From positions 164,222-228,221 of the forward strand of contig CALMFC010000014.1 of assembly GCA_937863415.1 (NCBI GenBank): a stretch of 64,000 bases of DNA, given 5' to 3'. Positions 27,160-35,764 of this stretch are shown piece after piece. The stretch comes from an uncultured bacterium. GTDB lineage: Bacteria > Patescibacteriota > Saccharimonadia > Saccharimonadales > Saccharimonadaceae. Under the pieces are notes generated by a model, which saw only the letters and a list, made by a program, of their open reading frames with translations, searched no databases and had not been told where the DNA came from. Numbering within the stretch: position 1 is the first letter of the stretch; each line of letters begins with the position of its first letter. A program made the translations under genes and the position numbers.

Positions 27160-28572
27160 GTGAACTGGAAAACCATTCTAAAATCGCTTAAAAACCGTGA
27201 TATGCAAAAACGTATCATCATTCTGTTAGGCGTAATAGTCGCATACCGATTTTTGGCTCATATTCCAGTACCACTTGCCGAACCGACCCAACTAAAGGAA
27301 GTCATTAACAGTGTTATCGGCGGATCTGACTTTGGCGGGTTCTTGAATCTGTTATCAGGTGGTGCCTTAGCCAGCTTTTCGATTGTTCTAGTTGGACTTA
27401 GTCCTTTCATTACGGCTTCGATTATCACTCAGCTTTTGACCAAGGCTATTCCAAAAATGGAACAGTTGCATAAAGACGGTGAGTCTGGTCGTCGCAAGAT
27501 TAACCAGTGGACGCGTATGATTTCTGTGCCACTAGCGGTTGTGCAGTCGATTGCCTTTATTTACATCCTCAGACAAACAGTTCTAGCTGGTAACACAACA
27601 CTACTAGGAAACTCTTCACCCATCGAATGGATCGTAGCAGTCACTGCCATGAGCGCTGGCGCAATTTTGCTTATGTGGCTAGGTGAACTAGTGACCGAGC
27701 AGGGGCTTGGTAATGGTATAAGTCTACTTATTTTTGCGGGTATTATTAGCCAGCTACCTCAGACAATGGCAACTATAGGTGGATCGCTGTTTGACACGTC
27801 TGCTGGCGCTCTGAGCGTCTTTGGTTGGTTTACTATACCAGTTAACCCATTATCGTTCTGGGTGGCCGTATCGTTAGGATTAGTGGCGCTAGCGGTGTTA
27901 TATATATTGGTCAAAATCAACGAAGCTCAACGCGTCATAACAATCAATTACGCCAAGCGTGTCCAAGGTAACAGCAGCTACGGTGGCGTTAAAAGTATTT
28001 TACCTGTCAAAATGATTGCGGCTGGTGTTATCCCAGTTATCTTTGCTGTAGCCTTTCTGTCACTGCCGGCGTTTATTGGTCAGGTACTAAAAGCAACTGG
28101 CGATGCTAATTTACTTGATATTGCCAATAACCTAATCGTTTGGTTCCAAACACCTAATCCTGGCGCCTTCACTGGCTCTACGCTGCAGGCTTTTATATAC
28201 CCGACTGCATATTTTGCACTAGTAATTCTGTTCACATACTTTTACACAGGCATTATCTTTAACTCGAACGAAATCTCTGAGAACCTACAAAAACAAGGTG
28301 GCTTCATCGAAGGAATTCGCCCAGGCATCCAAACCGAGAACTACCTGAAGCGAACCGTGAACCGCTTGATTTTATTTGGATCAATCGTTCTGGGACTTGT
28401 AGCAGTACTGCCGTTCGCTGGCGAATACTTGCTATACAACATCGCCGGTGTATCTAACAGTAACCTGTCGATTGGTGGAACCGGACTCTTGATTGTAGTG
28501 TCAGTCGCCCTAGAAGCCCTCAGGCAGATCAATAGCCGCGCTTTAATGGTTACTTACGACGACTATAAATAG
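27160..28572 (+). CDS. secY: Protein translocase subunit SecY
   Basis: Channel-forming subunit of the Sec translocon in the cytoplasmic membrane. GTG start at 27160 behind GAGAGGG. Ten hydrophobic segments can be traced along 470 residues. Conserved strings include GLSPFITASIITQLL with the plug region after the first span and NSNEISENLQKQGGFIEGIRPG in the C5 cytoplasmic loop (NSNEISENLQKQGGFI). It is the last gene of the rplC operon. The usual adk and map genes are not next to it. The partner secE is at 59725. Confidence 0.97.
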   Translation: MNWKTILKSLKNRDMQKRIIILLGVIVAYRFLAHIPVPLAEPTQLKEVINSVIGGSDFGGFLNLLSGGALASFSIVLVGLSPFITASIITQLLTKAIPKMEQLHKDGESGRRKINQWTRMISVPLAVVQSIAFIYILRQTVLAGNTTLLGNSSPIEWIVAVTAMSAGAILLMWLGELVTEQGLGNGISLLIFAGIISQLPQTMATIGGSLFDTSAGALSVFGWFTIPVNPLSFWVAVSLGLVALAVLYILVKINEAQRVITINYAKRVQGNSSYGGVKSILPVKMIAAGVIPVIFAVAFLSLPAFIGQVLKATGDANLLDIANNLIVWFQTPNPGAFTGSTLQAFIYPTAYFALVILFTYFYTGIIFNSNEISENLQKQGGFIEGIRPGIQTENYLKRTVNRLILFGSIVLGLVAVLPFAGEYLLYNIAGVSNSNLSIGGTGLLIVVSVALEALRQINSRALMVTYDDYK

Positions 28573-28579
28573 CTACGTA

Positions 28580-28648
28580 AGTTTTCAATTTTCAATTTTA
28601 CACTATCTTGTGAACTGAGAATTGTGAATTTTTTGAAAATTGAAAACT
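28580..28648. repeat. Long inverted repeat after secY
   Basis: Perfect 16-bp inverted repeat AGTTTTCAATTTTCAA (28580-28595) and TTGAAAATTGAAAACT (28633-28648) with a 37-nt loop. The loop and flanks repeat the words CAATTTT and GTGAATT. It could end the secY transcript, although the T-tract is poor, or be an intergenic repeat. Confidence 0.7.
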
Positions 28649-28681
28649 GTGAATTGATACTTGCTTTCGTCCTACCAGATA

Positions 28682-28709
28682 TTGACACATAATTTACGTA
28701 CGATATAAT
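28682..28709 (+). promoter_or_regulatory. Consensus promoter before infA
   Basis: TTGACA at 28682-28687, 16-nt spacer and TATAAT at 28704-28709. Both hexamers are perfect. It would give a leader of about 97 nt to infA. Confidence 0.8.
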
Positions 28710-28768
28710 AGAATTAATCAAATAACGCGGGTTAGACCAACGAGCGTGTATATTCTTTATATTGCCTC

Positions 28769-28797
28769 TTTACGCCACACTGTAAGTGGTGTATAAT
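28769..28797 (+). promoter_or_regulatory. Second, infA-proximal promoter
   Basis: TTTACG at 28769-28774, 17-nt spacer, TATAAT at 28792-28797, the same pair as before tuf. Start of transcription near 28804 would leave an 8-nt leader before the infA ATG. Confidence 0.65.
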
Positions 28798-28812
28798 TAA
28801 CGATTGTAACTT

Positions 28813-29037
28813 ATGGTAAGTCAAAAGGAAGTCATTAAATTAACAGGTAAGGTAGTGGAATCACTACCTAATACTCAGTTTAAAGTCGAACTTGAGAATG
28901 GCCATAATATAATCGCTCACATTTCGGGTAAGATGCGCAAGCATTACATTCGTCTTGTACCAGGCGATAAGGTGGAAGTCGAGTTGACTCCTTACGATCT
29001 TAGTAAGGGAAGAATCACTTTCCGCCTCAAGGATTAA
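28813..29037 (+). CDS. infA: Translation initiation factor IF-1
   Basis: OB-fold protein that occupies the ribosomal A site during initiation. [25 protein letters not shown] and [23 protein letters not shown] match the family almost throughout (for example [19 protein letters not shown]). 74 residues. Two promoters are stacked upstream. No Shine-Dalgarno near ATG. First gene of the alpha-type operon. Confidence 0.97.
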   Translation: MVSQKEVIKLTGKVVESLPNTQFKVELENGHNIIAHISGKMRKHYIRLVPGDKVEVELTPYDLSKGRITFRLKD

Positions 29038-29067
29038 ATTAAAGGAACAAGGAGTTTTTGTACGCTT

Positions 29068-29184
29068 ATGAAAGTTCGTGCAAGTGTCAAAAAAATCAGT
29101 CCTGATGATAAATTAGTTCGCCGTAAGGGTGTTCTAAGGGTTATCAACAAGAAAAAACCTAAAAATAAGCAAAGGCAGGGTTAA
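29068..29184 (+). CDS. rpmJ: 50S ribosomal protein L36, cysteine-free
   Basis: 38-residue protein starting [21 protein letters not shown] and ending KNKQRQG. Canonical L36 has the same frame [12 protein letters not shown]2-C and a zinc site of three Cys and one His. Here every ligand is replaced (Ser, Asp, Asn, Lys), so no zinc can bind. AAGGAG at 29049-29054 is the ribosome binding site. The gene is too small for many gene finders but sits in its conserved place between infA and rpsM. Confidence 0.95.
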   Translation: MKVRASVKKISPDDKLVRRKGVLRVINKKKPKNKQRQG

Positions 29185-29186
29185 GT

Positions 29187-29573
29187 ATGGCTCGAATCGC
29201 TGGGGGAACAATCCCATCAGAGAAGCAAGTAGAAACCGCACTAACGTATATCTACGGTGTTGGTCCAAAATTTGCCAAGAGCATCCTTGCGGCGGCTAAA
29301 GTCGAGCCGACCACTCGGGTGAAAGATCTCACCGAGGCTGAAGAACAACGAATTCGCGAAGTAATCGATGCCGATTACAACGTCGAAGGTGATTTACAGC
29401 GTCAGGTAACTAATAATATTAAACGCCTCAAAGACGTTAACGCATACCGCGGTTTACGTCACAAAGCAGGGCTTCCAGTTCACGGACAACGCACTCGTAC
29501 TAACGCACGAACTCGTAAGGGTCGCGCCATTGCCGTCGGTGGAACTCAAAAGAAGGCAGCGTCCAAGACGTAG
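29187..29573 (+). CDS. rpsM: 30S ribosomal protein S13
   Basis: 30S head protein forming bridges to the 50S subunit. [26 protein letters not shown] and the C-terminal [18 protein letters not shown] are diagnostic ([18 protein letters not shown]). 128 residues. Starts 2 nt after rpmJ. Confidence 0.98.
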   Translation: MARIAGGTIPSEKQVETALTYIYGVGPKFAKSILAAAKVEPTTRVKDLTEAEEQRIREVIDADYNVEGDLQRQVTNNIKRLKDVNAYRGLRHKAGLPVHGQRTRTNARTRKGRAIAVGGTQKKAASKT

Positions 29574-29586
29574 AAAGGAATAGATT

Positions 29587-30000
29587 ATGGCAGAAGAAAA
29601 AATTACAACCAAAACTCCTACTGCAAGCCGCAAGAAACGCAGCACACGATCGGTTCCTTCTGGTCAATTGCACGTTCAAGCTACTTTTAATAACACAATA
29701 GTCACTTTTACTGATAAAAAGGGTAATGTCCTAGCTGCATCAAGCGCTGGCGCTACCGGGTTTCGTGGCAGCAAAAAGGGTACGGCATATGCAGCCCAAG
29801 TTGCAGCCGAGAAAGCAACCGAAACTGTTAAAGCACTTCATGGTATGAATTCAGTCGACGTATTTGTTAAGGGCGTTGGCCTTGGCCGAGACGCAGCAAT
29901 CCGTACTTTAAGTAGTTTCGATATTAATGTCGACAGCATCAAAGACGTGACAGGCATTCCACACGGTGGTGTTCGTCCTAAGAAAGCAAGGAGAGCATAA
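29587..30000 (+). CDS. rpsK: 30S ribosomal protein S11
   Basis: 30S platform protein. FNNTIVTFTDKKGNVLAASSAG, GFRGSKKGTAYAAQ and the C-terminal PHGGVRPKKARRA mark the family. 137 residues with a short Lys/Thr/Ser-rich N-terminal extension. AAAGGAA ribosome binding site. rpsD starts on the base after its stop. Confidence 0.98.
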   Translation: MAEEKITTKTPTASRKKRSTRSVPSGQLHVQATFNNTIVTFTDKKGNVLAASSAGATGFRGSKKGTAYAAQVAAEKATETVKALHGMNSVDVFVKGVGLGRDAAIRTLSSFDINVDSIKDVTGIPHGGVRPKKARRA

Positions 30001-30627
30001 ATGGCACGAGATACTTCTCCTATTGTTAAACAAAGTCGACGCGAGGGTTACGCCCTACATCCAAAAGCTCACAAAGTTATGGCAAAAAAGACCGGCATTC
30101 CTGGTCAACACGCCGGTGGACGTCAAGGCAAGCCTAGCTTGTACCTAACTCAACTTCGCGAAAAGCAAAAAGTTCGCCGAACTTACGGCTTGCTTGAAAA
30201 ACAATTCGCACGTCTAATGGACGAAGCAGATCGTTCAAGCGCCCACGGAGTTCTTCCGGGTGAGTTGCTTTTGCAACTACTCGAACGACGCCTTGATAAC
30301 GCTGTTTACCGAGCTGGTTTTGCTACAAGCCGACGCGCAGCAAGGCAACTTGTTGGTCACGGACACTTTATGCTAAACGGAGTTCGCGTTGATATTCCAT
30401 CAATCCGACTTAAACCAGGCGACGAATTAGTCGTTCGCACCAAAAGTAAAAAATCTGGATATTTTTCTGAACTTGATGAAGTAACTACGAATACTTTCCA
30501 AGAACCACTCAGTTGGTTAAAAAGCGACCACAAGAAAATGACGATTTCAATCACTGGATTACCACAACGAGCGGAATCTGAGCCAGATATTAATGAACAG
30601 CTAATCGTTGAGTACTACTCACGTTAA
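30001..30627 (+). CDS. rpsD: 30S ribosomal protein S4
   Basis: Primary 16S-binding protein; in other bacteria it represses the alpha operon. MARDTSPIVKQSRREGYALH at the start without the zinc-type cysteines, then the S4 domain with LLLQLLERRLDNAVYRAGFA and ending IVEYYSR. 208 residues. ATG follows the rpsK stop directly with AAGGAGAG inside rpsK. Confidence 0.98.
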   Translation: MARDTSPIVKQSRREGYALHPKAHKVMAKKTGIPGQHAGGRQGKPSLYLTQLREKQKVRRTYGLLEKQFARLMDEADRSSAHGVLPGELLLQLLERRLDNAVYRAGFATSRRAARQLVGHGHFMLNGVRVDIPSIRLKPGDELVVRTKSKKSGYFSELDEVTTNTFQEPLSWLKSDHKKMTISITGLPQRAESEPDINEQLIVEYYSR

Positions 30628-30646
30628 GGGTAAGGAGCCTACTTAA

Positions 30647-31570
30647 ATGACAAAAGTTATTCACAATCCAGCACTATCAAACATCGAAGAGATTAGCAGT
30701 ACCATTGCTACATTCGCAGTCGAGCCACTTCACGCCGGTTACGGTAACACGCTAGGCAACAGCCTTCGTCGTGTACTTCTATCTAGTATTGAAGGTGGTG
30801 CTGTTGTTGCATTCAAAATCGAAGGTGCAAGTCACGAATTTGCAACCGTTGCAGGCATCAAAGAAGACGTCGTCGACATTATGTTAAATGTCAAAAACAT
30901 TCGTCTGAAAGTTCACAGCGACGAGCCAATTGAGCTACGCCTAGAGAAAAAAGGCGCGGGTACAGTTACTGCCGGCGACATCAAAACTACTGCTGATGTT
31001 GAGGTTATCAACCCAGAGCAAGTTATTGCTACGATTGATGATCCAAAAAAATCAGTTGTTATGGACTTTGTTGTCGAATCAGGTCGCGGTTACCGAACCA
31101 TCGATGAGTCTAGCGTTAAGCGCCTACACAGCGACATGATTGCAGTCGATGCAATCTTTAGCCCAGTAATTCGCGTTCGCTACAAAGTTGACAACACTCG
31201 TGTTGGCCAAGAAACTAACCTTGATAAGTTATTACTGACTGTTGAGACTGATGGTTCACTAACACCTCGCGAAGCATTCGAAGAAGCAGCTGCTATCTTG
31301 GTTAACCAATACACAGCCCTAGCTGGATCGACTGTTATCGAGGCTGCACCAGCACTAGGTCAAGACGATGAAGATGAGACTAACGAATTAAATACCTCAA
31401 TTGAAGAGCTAAATCTGACTGCACGCACAGCAAACGCTTTGATTAATAACGAAATCCGAACAGTTCATGATCTTGTAACGCTAAGCGAACAAGACCTTCG
31501 TGAACTTAAGGGCTTTGGATCAAAAGCGCTTGATGAAGTTAAAGATAAATTGGCAGAATTGGAACTATAA
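30647..31570 (+). CDS. rpoA: RNA polymerase alpha subunit
   Basis: Dimerises to start RNA polymerase assembly; the C-terminal domain contacts promoters and activators. N-terminal domain string FAVEPLHAGYGNTLGNSLRRVLLSSI (PLHAGYGNTLGNSLRRVLL) and C-terminal helix-hairpin-helix LKGFGSKALDEVKDKL are present. 307 residues. AAGGAG ribosome binding site; rplQ starts 1 nt after its stop. Confidence 0.98.
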   Translation: MTKVIHNPALSNIEEISSTIATFAVEPLHAGYGNTLGNSLRRVLLSSIEGGAVVAFKIEGASHEFATVAGIKEDVVDIMLNVKNIRLKVHSDEPIELRLEKKGAGTVTAGDIKTTADVEVINPEQVIATIDDPKKSVVMDFVVESGRGYRTIDESSVKRLHSDMIAVDAIFSPVIRVRYKVDNTRVGQETNLDKLLLTVETDGSLTPREAFEEAAAILVNQYTALAGSTVIEAAPALGQDDEDETNELNTSIEELNLTARTANALINNEIRTVHDLVTLSEQDLRELKGFGSKALDEVKDKLAELEL

Positions 31571-31571
31571 T

Positions 31572-31979
31572 ATGCATCGACACGGATATGTAGGACGCAA
31601 ACTGAGTCGCGAGCGCGATCAACGTTTAGCGTTAGTAAAGGGGCTAGCAACTAGTCTGGTGATGCATGGCAAAATCGAAACGACTTTGCCTAAAGCCAAA
31701 GAACTAGTGCGCTATATTGAAAAGGTTATCACCAAAGCCAAAAAAGGTGATTTAGCTAATCGTCGACGCGTAATTGCAGCACTATCTACTCAGGAAGCTG
31801 CCTTCAAACTGGTTGACGAGATCGCGCCACAACTTAAAGGCCGAACTAGCGGACACGTACGTGTTGAGCGAACTCGACTTCGTGTTGGTGATGGTGCTCA
31901 AATGGCAACAATTGCATTTGTCGATAAGCTAACCGATAAAGTTGCTGCGACACCTGCGAAAGAAGAGGTTAAAGTATAA
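31572..31979 (+). CDS. rplQ: 50S ribosomal protein L17
   Basis: Protein at the tunnel exit region. I start it at ATG 31572 (MHRHGYVGRKLSRERDQR) after the rpoA stop, not at the in-frame ATG 31500 inside rpoA. 135 residues with the typical KAKELVRYIEKVITKAK string and an Ala/Lys/Glu tail. Overlaps rplM by 1 nt. Confidence 0.97.
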   Translation: MHRHGYVGRKLSRERDQRLALVKGLATSLVMHGKIETTLPKAKELVRYIEKVITKAKKGDLANRRRVIAALSTQEAAFKLVDEIAPQLKGRTSGHVRVERTRLRVGDGAQMATIAFVDKLTDKVAATPAKEEVKV

Positions 31980-32422
31980 TGGTCTTTATAAAAAAAACTT
32001 ACACCCAAAAGCCAACCGAGGTAACTCGTCGTTGGATTCTGATTGATGCCTCAACTGCACCACTAGGACGTGTTGCAACCGTCATTGCTAAACATTTAAT
32101 TGGCAAATACAAGCCTACTTACACGCCTCATATCGACGGTGGTGACTATGTTGTAGTGACTAACGCCGCCAAGGTTGTCGTAACTGGCAATAAAGAAATT
32201 GCCAAAAAGTATTATCGTCACAGTGGTTTCCCTGGTGGTATATCAGATGCTAGCTTGGCCGAGGTTCGCGAGAAATTCCCTGAGCGCATCATTGAAGCAG
32301 CTGTAAAAGGTATGATTCCACGTAACAAGCTTGCGGCTGACCGCCTAGGACGCCTCCGTGTGTTCGCTGGCGAAGATCACACCCACACGGCACAAACTCC
32401 TGAGAAAGTAGAGGTTAAATAA
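31979..32422 (+). CDS. rplM: 50S ribosomal protein L13
   Basis: Early 50S assembly protein. WILIDASTAPLGRVATVIAKHL, GDYVVVTNAAKVVVTGNK and GMIPRNKLAADRLGRLRVF are diagnostic (GMIPRNKLAADRLGRLRVF). 147 residues. Overlaps rplQ by 1 nt and is followed by rpsI after 1 nt. Confidence 0.98.
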   Translation: MVFIKKTYTQKPTEVTRRWILIDASTAPLGRVATVIAKHLIGKYKPTYTPHIDGGDYVVVTNAAKVVVTGNKEIAKKYYRHSGFPGGISDASLAEVREKFPERIIEAAVKGMIPRNKLAADRLGRLRVFAGEDHTHTAQTPEKVEVK

Positions 32423-32423
32423 T

Positions 32424-32822
32424 ATGGCTGAACCTAAATATTTATACGGTCTAGGCCGACGTAAAAGCGCAACTGCACGGGCTCGCTTGTACCCAGGTAA
32501 GGGTAAAGTTACGATTAATGACAAGCCTGCAAACGAATATCTTAACGAAAACAAGACATTTATGGCTGAAATAACAGACCCACTAGCACTTGTTAACAAA
32601 CAAAAAGATTTCGACATCTCAATCCTTGTAAAAGGTGGCGGTGCAGCTGGTCAGGTTGATGCTATTAAACTAGCCATCGCCAAAGCTTTGACCGTTGGAT
32701 TCTCTGATCTTCGTACAACCCTAAAGAAGGCTGAATTTCTTAAACGAGATTCACGCGAGAAAGAACGCAAGAAATACGGTCTACGTTCAGCTCGCAAGCG
32801 CGAACAGTTCTCGAAACGCTAG
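32424..32822 (+). CDS. rpsI: 30S ribosomal protein S9
   Basis: 30S head protein whose C-terminus touches P-site tRNA. GRRKSATARARLYPGKGKVTIN and the terminal KYGLRSARKREQFSKR with the conserved SKR end are seen. 132 residues. Last gene of the operon; its stop codon lies in a small hairpin that is repeated in the terminator 27 nt later. Confidence 0.98.
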   Translation: MAEPKYLYGLGRRKSATARARLYPGKGKVTINDKPANEYLNENKTFMAEITDPLALVNKQKDFDISILVKGGGAAGQVDAIKLAIAKALTVGFSDLRTTLKKAEFLKRDSREKERKKYGLRSARKREQFSKR

Positions 32823-32841
32823 TTCTAGCGTACCGATCGTT

Positions 32842-32876
32842 AATAACACGCTAGTTCTAGCGTGTTATTTTGTTAT
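32842..32876 (+). terminator. Terminator of the infA-rpsI operon
   Basis: Perfect 12-bp stem AATAACACGCTA (32842-32853), GTTC loop, TAGCGTGTTATT (32858-32869), followed by TTGTTATTT. The core CGCTAGTTCTAGCG is also present at 32817-32830 over the rpsI stop. Confidence 0.93.
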
Positions 32877-32936
32877 TTCGCCTTGATTTAATCTATTAAA
32901 CAGCTAGACTAGTTATAGACCAAAAAGGAAATAAAA

Positions 32937-33506
32937 ATGTTACCAGTTGGATTTATATTTGTAGCAGTTGCTCTGCGGCTTATCGGCGGTTTTGCATATT
33001 TATCGGCAGTTATTCGTGGCAAGGCTCAACCTTACCCCCTCAGTTGGCTACTGTGGGGGATTACACCAATGATAGCCTTTGCAGCCGAAATAAATGCAGG
33101 TGTAGGTCCGTCTTCACTTGTCACATTTACTTTAGGCGTTACTCCATTGATGGTATTTATTAGCGCAATGCTAAAAAACCCTAAATGGCTAAAGCTTGAT
33201 GCTTTAAATATGGTTTGCGGATTAATCGCTGTTGGGGGCATAATTTTATGGCTTTTGACAGACGAACCGGTGTTAGCCATCGTCATCAGTATAATTGCTG
33301 ACTTTTTCAGCGGGTTACCGACGATCCGTAAAACCATTAAACGACCAAGGTCAGAATATGCCCCGACATATCTGATGTCCGCGCTTGCTATGGTAGTGAC
33401 GATTTTTGCAGTCCAAAGCTGGTCATTTGCAGCTGGTGCGTTTCCTATTTATGTTTTAACCGTAAACTTATTCATGGTTTGGATAATAACTACACGCCGT
33501 AAGTGA
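32937..33506 (+). CDS. Multi-span membrane protein, paralog A
   Basis: 189 residues, mostly hydrophobic with six or seven membrane segments. It is clearly homologous to the gene at 50359-50937: both share a P-x-SWLLWG-x-x-PMI motif in the first half, and D-x-x-x-G-x-PTI-x-K-x-x-x-x-P-x-x-E in the second half. The placing of two short Pro/Trp motifs, one per half, recalls PQ-loop (SWEET-like) transporters, but I cannot confirm that family. TGA stop. An AAAAGGAA ribosome binding site precedes ATG. Function unknown. Confidence 0.8.
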   Translation: MLPVGFIFVAVALRLIGGFAYLSAVIRGKAQPYPLSWLLWGITPMIAFAAEINAGVGPSSLVTFTLGVTPLMVFISAMLKNPKWLKLDALNMVCGLIAVGGIILWLLTDEPVLAIVISIIADFFSGLPTIRKTIKRPRSEYAPTYLMSALAMVVTIFAVQSWSFAAGAFPIYVLTVNLFMVWIITTRRK

Positions 33507-33531
33507 CGCCTAGTCGCTGCTCTGTCAGTGC

Positions 33532-33539
33532 TGTATAAT
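33532..33539 (+). promoter_or_regulatory. trpS promoter (leaderless)
   Basis: TGTATAAT with consensus TATAAT at 33534-33539; trpS ATG at 33549, 9 nt later. Expected leader 0-3 nt, no Shine-Dalgarno. Confidence 0.7.
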
Positions 33540-33548
33540 AACAATAAT

Positions 33549-34586
33549 ATGACAAAACCCGTAATCTTGACTGGCATCAGGTCGAACGAAGAACCAACCC
33601 TTGCTAATTACCTAGGTGCTTTTGTTCCAATGGTTAAAATGCAACATGAATTCGCAGGTCAGTATCAAATAAACATGTTCGTACCAGACCTGCATAGTTT
33701 TACCACGCCAATTGACCACTCTGTCTTGTATCATCAAACACTTAGCAATTTAAAATATTTTGTGGCGGCGGGCTTGAATCTAGATGACAAGGACACTTAT
33801 TTATACCGTCAAAGTTACATTCCTGCTCACAGTGAACTAACTTGGATATTAGATTGTTTTACCTATGTTGGCGAGATGAGCCGAATGACACAGTTCAAAG
33901 AAAAATCTGGCGAAGCAAACGAAAGTATAACGATGGGACTATTTAACTACCCAGTACTAATGGCAGCCGATATTTTGCTGTACGGAGCGAAGTACGTACC
34001 CGTTGGCGAAGACCAGTTTCAACACCTTGAGATTACACGTGATATTGCCATCAGGTTTAATAACAAGTTCGGAGATATATTTGTAATTCCAGAAGCAACC
34101 CAAGATCAAACACAGTTTATTAAACGCGATGCGGGACTTAGGATTCGTAGCTTAACTGATCCAACCAAGAAAATGAGCAAAAGTTCAAGCGACGATAAAT
34201 CCAAAGTCCTCCTACGCGACAATCCGACTGACGCTGCGGCCAAGATTATGAACGCCACAACCGACAGCCTAGCTAGTATCCATTTTGACTGGGATGCTCA
34301 GCCAGGTATTACTAGTTTGTTGCAAATCCTAGCTATGACAACCGGTCGCGACCAATCCGAGGTAGTTGCCGAGTGGGAGGGCAAGGATCGCTACGGAGAC
34401 TTCAAAAAGGTTGTCTCTGAGGCCGTAGCAGCCTTTTTGACGGACTTTCAGGCCAAGTACGACTCGATATCGGATGAAACGCTACTGGCCAAGCTGGAGC
34501 AGTCAGAACGCGACCTCAATAAAGTTGCTAACTCAACCTTGCTTCGAGCCCAGCAAGCTGTGGGATTACGGCCCAAGGCAGACTAA
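33549..34586 (+). CDS. trpS: Tryptophanyl-tRNA synthetase
   Basis: Class I synthetase that charges tRNA-Trp; a tRNA-Trp gene is at 45305. The HIGH-like motif is the TLANYLGA string near residue 18-25, and KMSKS is present as KKMSKSSSD near residue 205. GLFNYPVLMAADILLYGA is a typical TrpRS string. I start it at ATG 33549 (MTKPVILTGIRSNEEP), since the ATG at 33528 lies ahead of the -10 box. 345 residues. Its TAATG end overlaps the next start. Confidence 0.96.
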   Translation: MTKPVILTGIRSNEEPTLANYLGAFVPMVKMQHEFAGQYQINMFVPDLHSFTTPIDHSVLYHQTLSNLKYFVAAGLNLDDKDTYLYRQSYIPAHSELTWILDCFTYVGEMSRMTQFKEKSGEANESITMGLFNYPVLMAADILLYGAKYVPVGEDQFQHLEITRDIAIRFNNKFGDIFVIPEATQDQTQFIKRDAGLRIRSLTDPTKKMSKSSSDDKSKVLLRDNPTDAAAKIMNATTDSLASIHFDWDAQPGITSLLQILAMTTGRDQSEVVAEWEGKDRYGDFKKVVSEAVAAFLTDFQAKYDSISDETLLAKLEQSERDLNKVANSTLLRAQQAVGLRPKAD

Positions 34587-35764
34587 TGGCTAAAATATCG
34601 AGCAATGATATCTTGGCGATATTGCGACGCTTCGATATCGCTAGTGACGAAAACGTTCCCAGAAATATTGAACGCATCAAAGTGTCAAACCCCAGCCCTC
34701 TAAACACCATGGCCACATTTTTGTTTGCCAAAAACATTTTCTATATCCTACTGGACGACGAAGCGAATGACGACGAAGAATATATTACGTCTCAGGTTCA
34801 CTCTGACGGCAAAGCCGCTAAAGGTCAGTTAATCATTAATCCAAATGACGAGTCGCGAACTTACGGATTGCCATTTAAGGGCAAAGAAGCCTATTTGTTC
34901 GCAGTAACATCCGACAAAAAGCGTCTGGACGTGGAGCTTGCTAAGCGATTTCCCGATATTTCGCGCAGTGTTTGGCAAAAGCATATTCAATCAGGCTTTG
35001 TTAGTGTAAATAACCGCGTTGTTACGTCGCCTAAAAGTGCGATTACAGATGCAGACAAAATAAGTGTTAATCTACCCGAAGCGTCTGACTATTCTGAACA
35101 CACTCTGCCAATTGTTTATATTGATGATAATGTAATTGTTATTAACAAACCCGTAGGTGTTCTTTCGCACAGCAAGGGCGCTATTAACGAAGAATTCACT
35201 GTTGCAGACTTTTTTAAACGATACTGTGACTATAACTCTGACACTAATCGACCAGGCATAGTTCACAGGTTAGATCGTGATACTAGCGGAGTTATGATTG
35301 GCGCTCGCAACGACGAAACAGCGACGTTACTACAAAAACAATTCGCAGATCGTAAAACCAAAAAGACCTACTACGCGGTTCTAAAAGGTATTCCGAAATC
35401 ACGTAAAGCCAATTTAGATCTGCCAATTGGACGAAACCCATCAGCACCAAGCACATTTAAAGTCGACATCAAAGGCAAGTCAGCCAAAACTTATTATGAA
35501 GTTGTTGCAGTAAATGATGATAGTAACACCCTAGTTAAACTGCAGCCGCATACCGGCCGTACACATCAACTTAGAGTACACATGAAGTACCTAAATACTC
35601 CGATACTTGGCGATAGGGTGTATGGCAAACCGGCCGACAGGCTGTTCTTGCATGCTTACAGTTTAGAGGTTACAATTCCAACAAGTTCGCGTAGAACCTT
35701 TACCGCTGATATGCCAAAAGAGTTTTTAGATATATTCCCAGGGGTTAAAATCAATAATGACTAA
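34586..35764 (+). CDS. RluA-family pseudouridine synthase with extra N-terminal domain
   Basis: Isomerises uridine to pseudouridine in rRNA or tRNA. Order: an unrecognised N-terminal domain (residues 1 to about 110), an S4 RNA-binding domain (about 113-165, DISRSVWQKHIQSGFVSVNN), and the RluA catalytic domain (about 175-385) with catalytic Asp230 in IVHRLDRDTSG and HTGRTHQLRVHMKY. RluD enzymes are about 320 residues; the extra 100 are the N-terminal part. The start shares the TAATG junction with trpS, and holB overlaps its end by 8 nt, so all three genes are coupled. Confidence 0.92.
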   Translation: MAKISSNDILAILRRFDIASDENVPRNIERIKVSNPSPLNTMATFLFAKNIFYILLDDEANDDEEYITSQVHSDGKAAKGQLIINPNDESRTYGLPFKGKEAYLFAVTSDKKRLDVELAKRFPDISRSVWQKHIQSGFVSVNNRVVTSPKSAITDADKISVNLPEASDYSEHTLPIVYIDDNVIVINKPVGVLSHSKGAINEEFTVADFFKRYCDYNSDTNRPGIVHRLDRDTSGVMIGARNDETATLLQKQFADRKTKKTYYAVLKGIPKSRKANLDLPIGRNPSAPSTFKVDIKGKSAKTYYEVVAVNDDSNTLVKLQPHTGRTHQLRVHMKYLNTPILGDRVYGKPADRLFLHAYSLEVTIPTSSRRTFTADMPKEFLDIFPGVKINND

